From the NCBI GenBank assembly GCA_943328865.2, contig CALQBR020000096.1, positions 1 to 6,116 of the forward strand: a DNA stretch of 6,116 bases, given 5' to 3'. Below the pieces are notes generated by a model. The model saw only the letters and a program-made list of their open reading frames with translations. It ran no database searches and had not been told where the DNA came from. This document shows, piece by piece, positions 5,635-6,116 of the stretch. This stretch comes from Sphingobacterium thalpophilum. Its GTDB lineage: Bacteria > Bacteroidota > Bacteroidia > Flavobacteriales > Flavobacteriaceae. How positions within the stretch are numbered: the first letter of the stretch is position 1; every line of letters starts with the position of its first letter. Position numbers and translations under genes: made by a program.

Positions 5635-5668
5635 TATTTTTGCCAAAAAAATCAAGGTCGCTAGTTTG
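5635..5668 (+). promoter_or_regulatory. Candidate promoter region of the TatD-like gene
   Basis: Two overlapping readings exist. TATTTTTG (5635-5642) is a perfect -7 box, but its best upstream TTTG (5616-5619) is only 15 nt away. Alternatively TTTG (5639-5642) acts as the -33 box, 19 nt before TAGTTTG (5662-5668), a -7 box one base short. Either would leave a leader of roughly 55-85 nt before the ATG at 5732. Confidence 0.4.
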
Positions 5669-5731
5669 GTTTTTTTATTTAACAATTGATTGTAATGTTG
5701 AAATTATTAGAGGGTGTAAAATACATAATGA

Positions 5732-6116
5732 ATGCAATTTTTTAATTTACATACCCATAGTTTTACCAATCAAGCAGGGGTAAAGGAATTGGTGAATCAA
5801 TATCCACATGATTTTGAGGAGCAGATTCCATTTTATTCCATCGGAATTCACCCTTGGTATATTGTAAAGGAAAGAATCGAAGCTGATTTGCAATTTATAG
5901 CCTCTAAAATAAATGAAGCAGGTTGTCTTGCCCTTGGCGAATGTGGATTGGATAAGCGGATTGAAATCCCGTTAGATTTACAGCAATTGGTTTTCGAAAA
6001 GCAATTGGCGCTGGCCGAAAAACATCAAAAACCCATTGTGATTCATTGTGTGGCTGCTTTTGATGAATTGATTGCGATTAAGAAACGAATGAATATTTCG
6101 GTTCCTATGATTGTGC
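5732..6116 (+). CDS. TatD-family metal-dependent hydrolase, N-terminal part (3' truncated by window)
   Basis: The 128 visible codons begin MQFFNLHTHSF. Family marks are the metal-binding HxH (His7, His9), GIHPW (38-42), GECGLD (69-74, with the metal-ligand Glu70) and the stretch from Gln85 through VFEKQLALAEKHQKP to VIHC with His105. These belong to the TatD subgroup of the amidohydrolase superfamily, TIM-barrel enzymes that bind divalent metals. Characterised members are DNases or D-aminoacyl-tRNA deacylase-like enzymes, and the substrate here is not known. The remaining metal ligands (a later His and Asp) would lie beyond the window. The ATG at 5732 is fixed by an in-frame TGA directly before it (5729-5731). 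The N-terminus is short, without the usual Asp/Ile-Asp lead before the first His, as I would expect for the compact Bacteroidota forms. Confidence 0.92.
   Translation, partial: MQFFNLHTHSFTNQAGVKELVNQYPHDFEEQIPFYSIGIHPWYIVKERIEADLQFIASKINEAGCLALGECGLDKRIEIPLDLQQLVFEKQLALAEKHQKPIVIHCVAAFDELIAIKKRMNISVPMIV

Overview
The window looks like ordinary chromosome of a Bacteroidota bacterium, most likely Flavobacterium or a close relative. The evidence is the AT-rich base composition, promoter boxes of the TTG...TAnnTTTG type, no clear Shine-Dalgarno sequences, and a secreted protein with a type IX secretion (Por) sorting domain. I see no phage, insertion sequence, CRISPR array or resistance island.

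Layout, left to right. On the + strand, the last 42 codons of an FtsX-like ABC permease (1-129) are followed after 2 bp by its LolD/MacB-type ATPase (132-812). A 258-bp spacer with a phased ACTTT repeat and a good promoter leads to a secreted BspA/DUF285 repeat protein of 555 aa (1071-2738), which has twelve 75-bp tandem units and a C-terminal T9SS domain and is closed by a strong terminator. All intact genes from 2949 to 5541 are on the - strand. In order of transcription these are an MFS transporter (5541-4324), an unrecognised 74-aa gene with its own terminator (4214-3990), a 47-aa conserved-looking gene (3906-3763), tRNA-Arg(ACG) with promoter and terminator (3664-3591), and a pentapeptide-repeat protein (3521-2949). 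The right edge holds the first 128 codons of a TatD-family metal hydrolase on the + strand (from 5732), divergent from the MFS gene.

The genes do not form one pathway. The only clear operon is permease plus ATPase, an ABC export or lipoprotein-release type module. The rest appear to be single transcription units, several with their own promoter or terminator.

The observations most worth following are a six-cysteine ladder, one per beta-helix coil, in the pentapeptide protein; an A19/U56 pair replacing the usual G19-C56 in the tRNA; the invariant-frame, hypervariable-island pattern in the BspA repeats; the small 47-aa gene; and a perfect FNR-type palindrome with a promoter-like box in a stretch with no obvious target gene. 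I found no convincing new multi-gene system.
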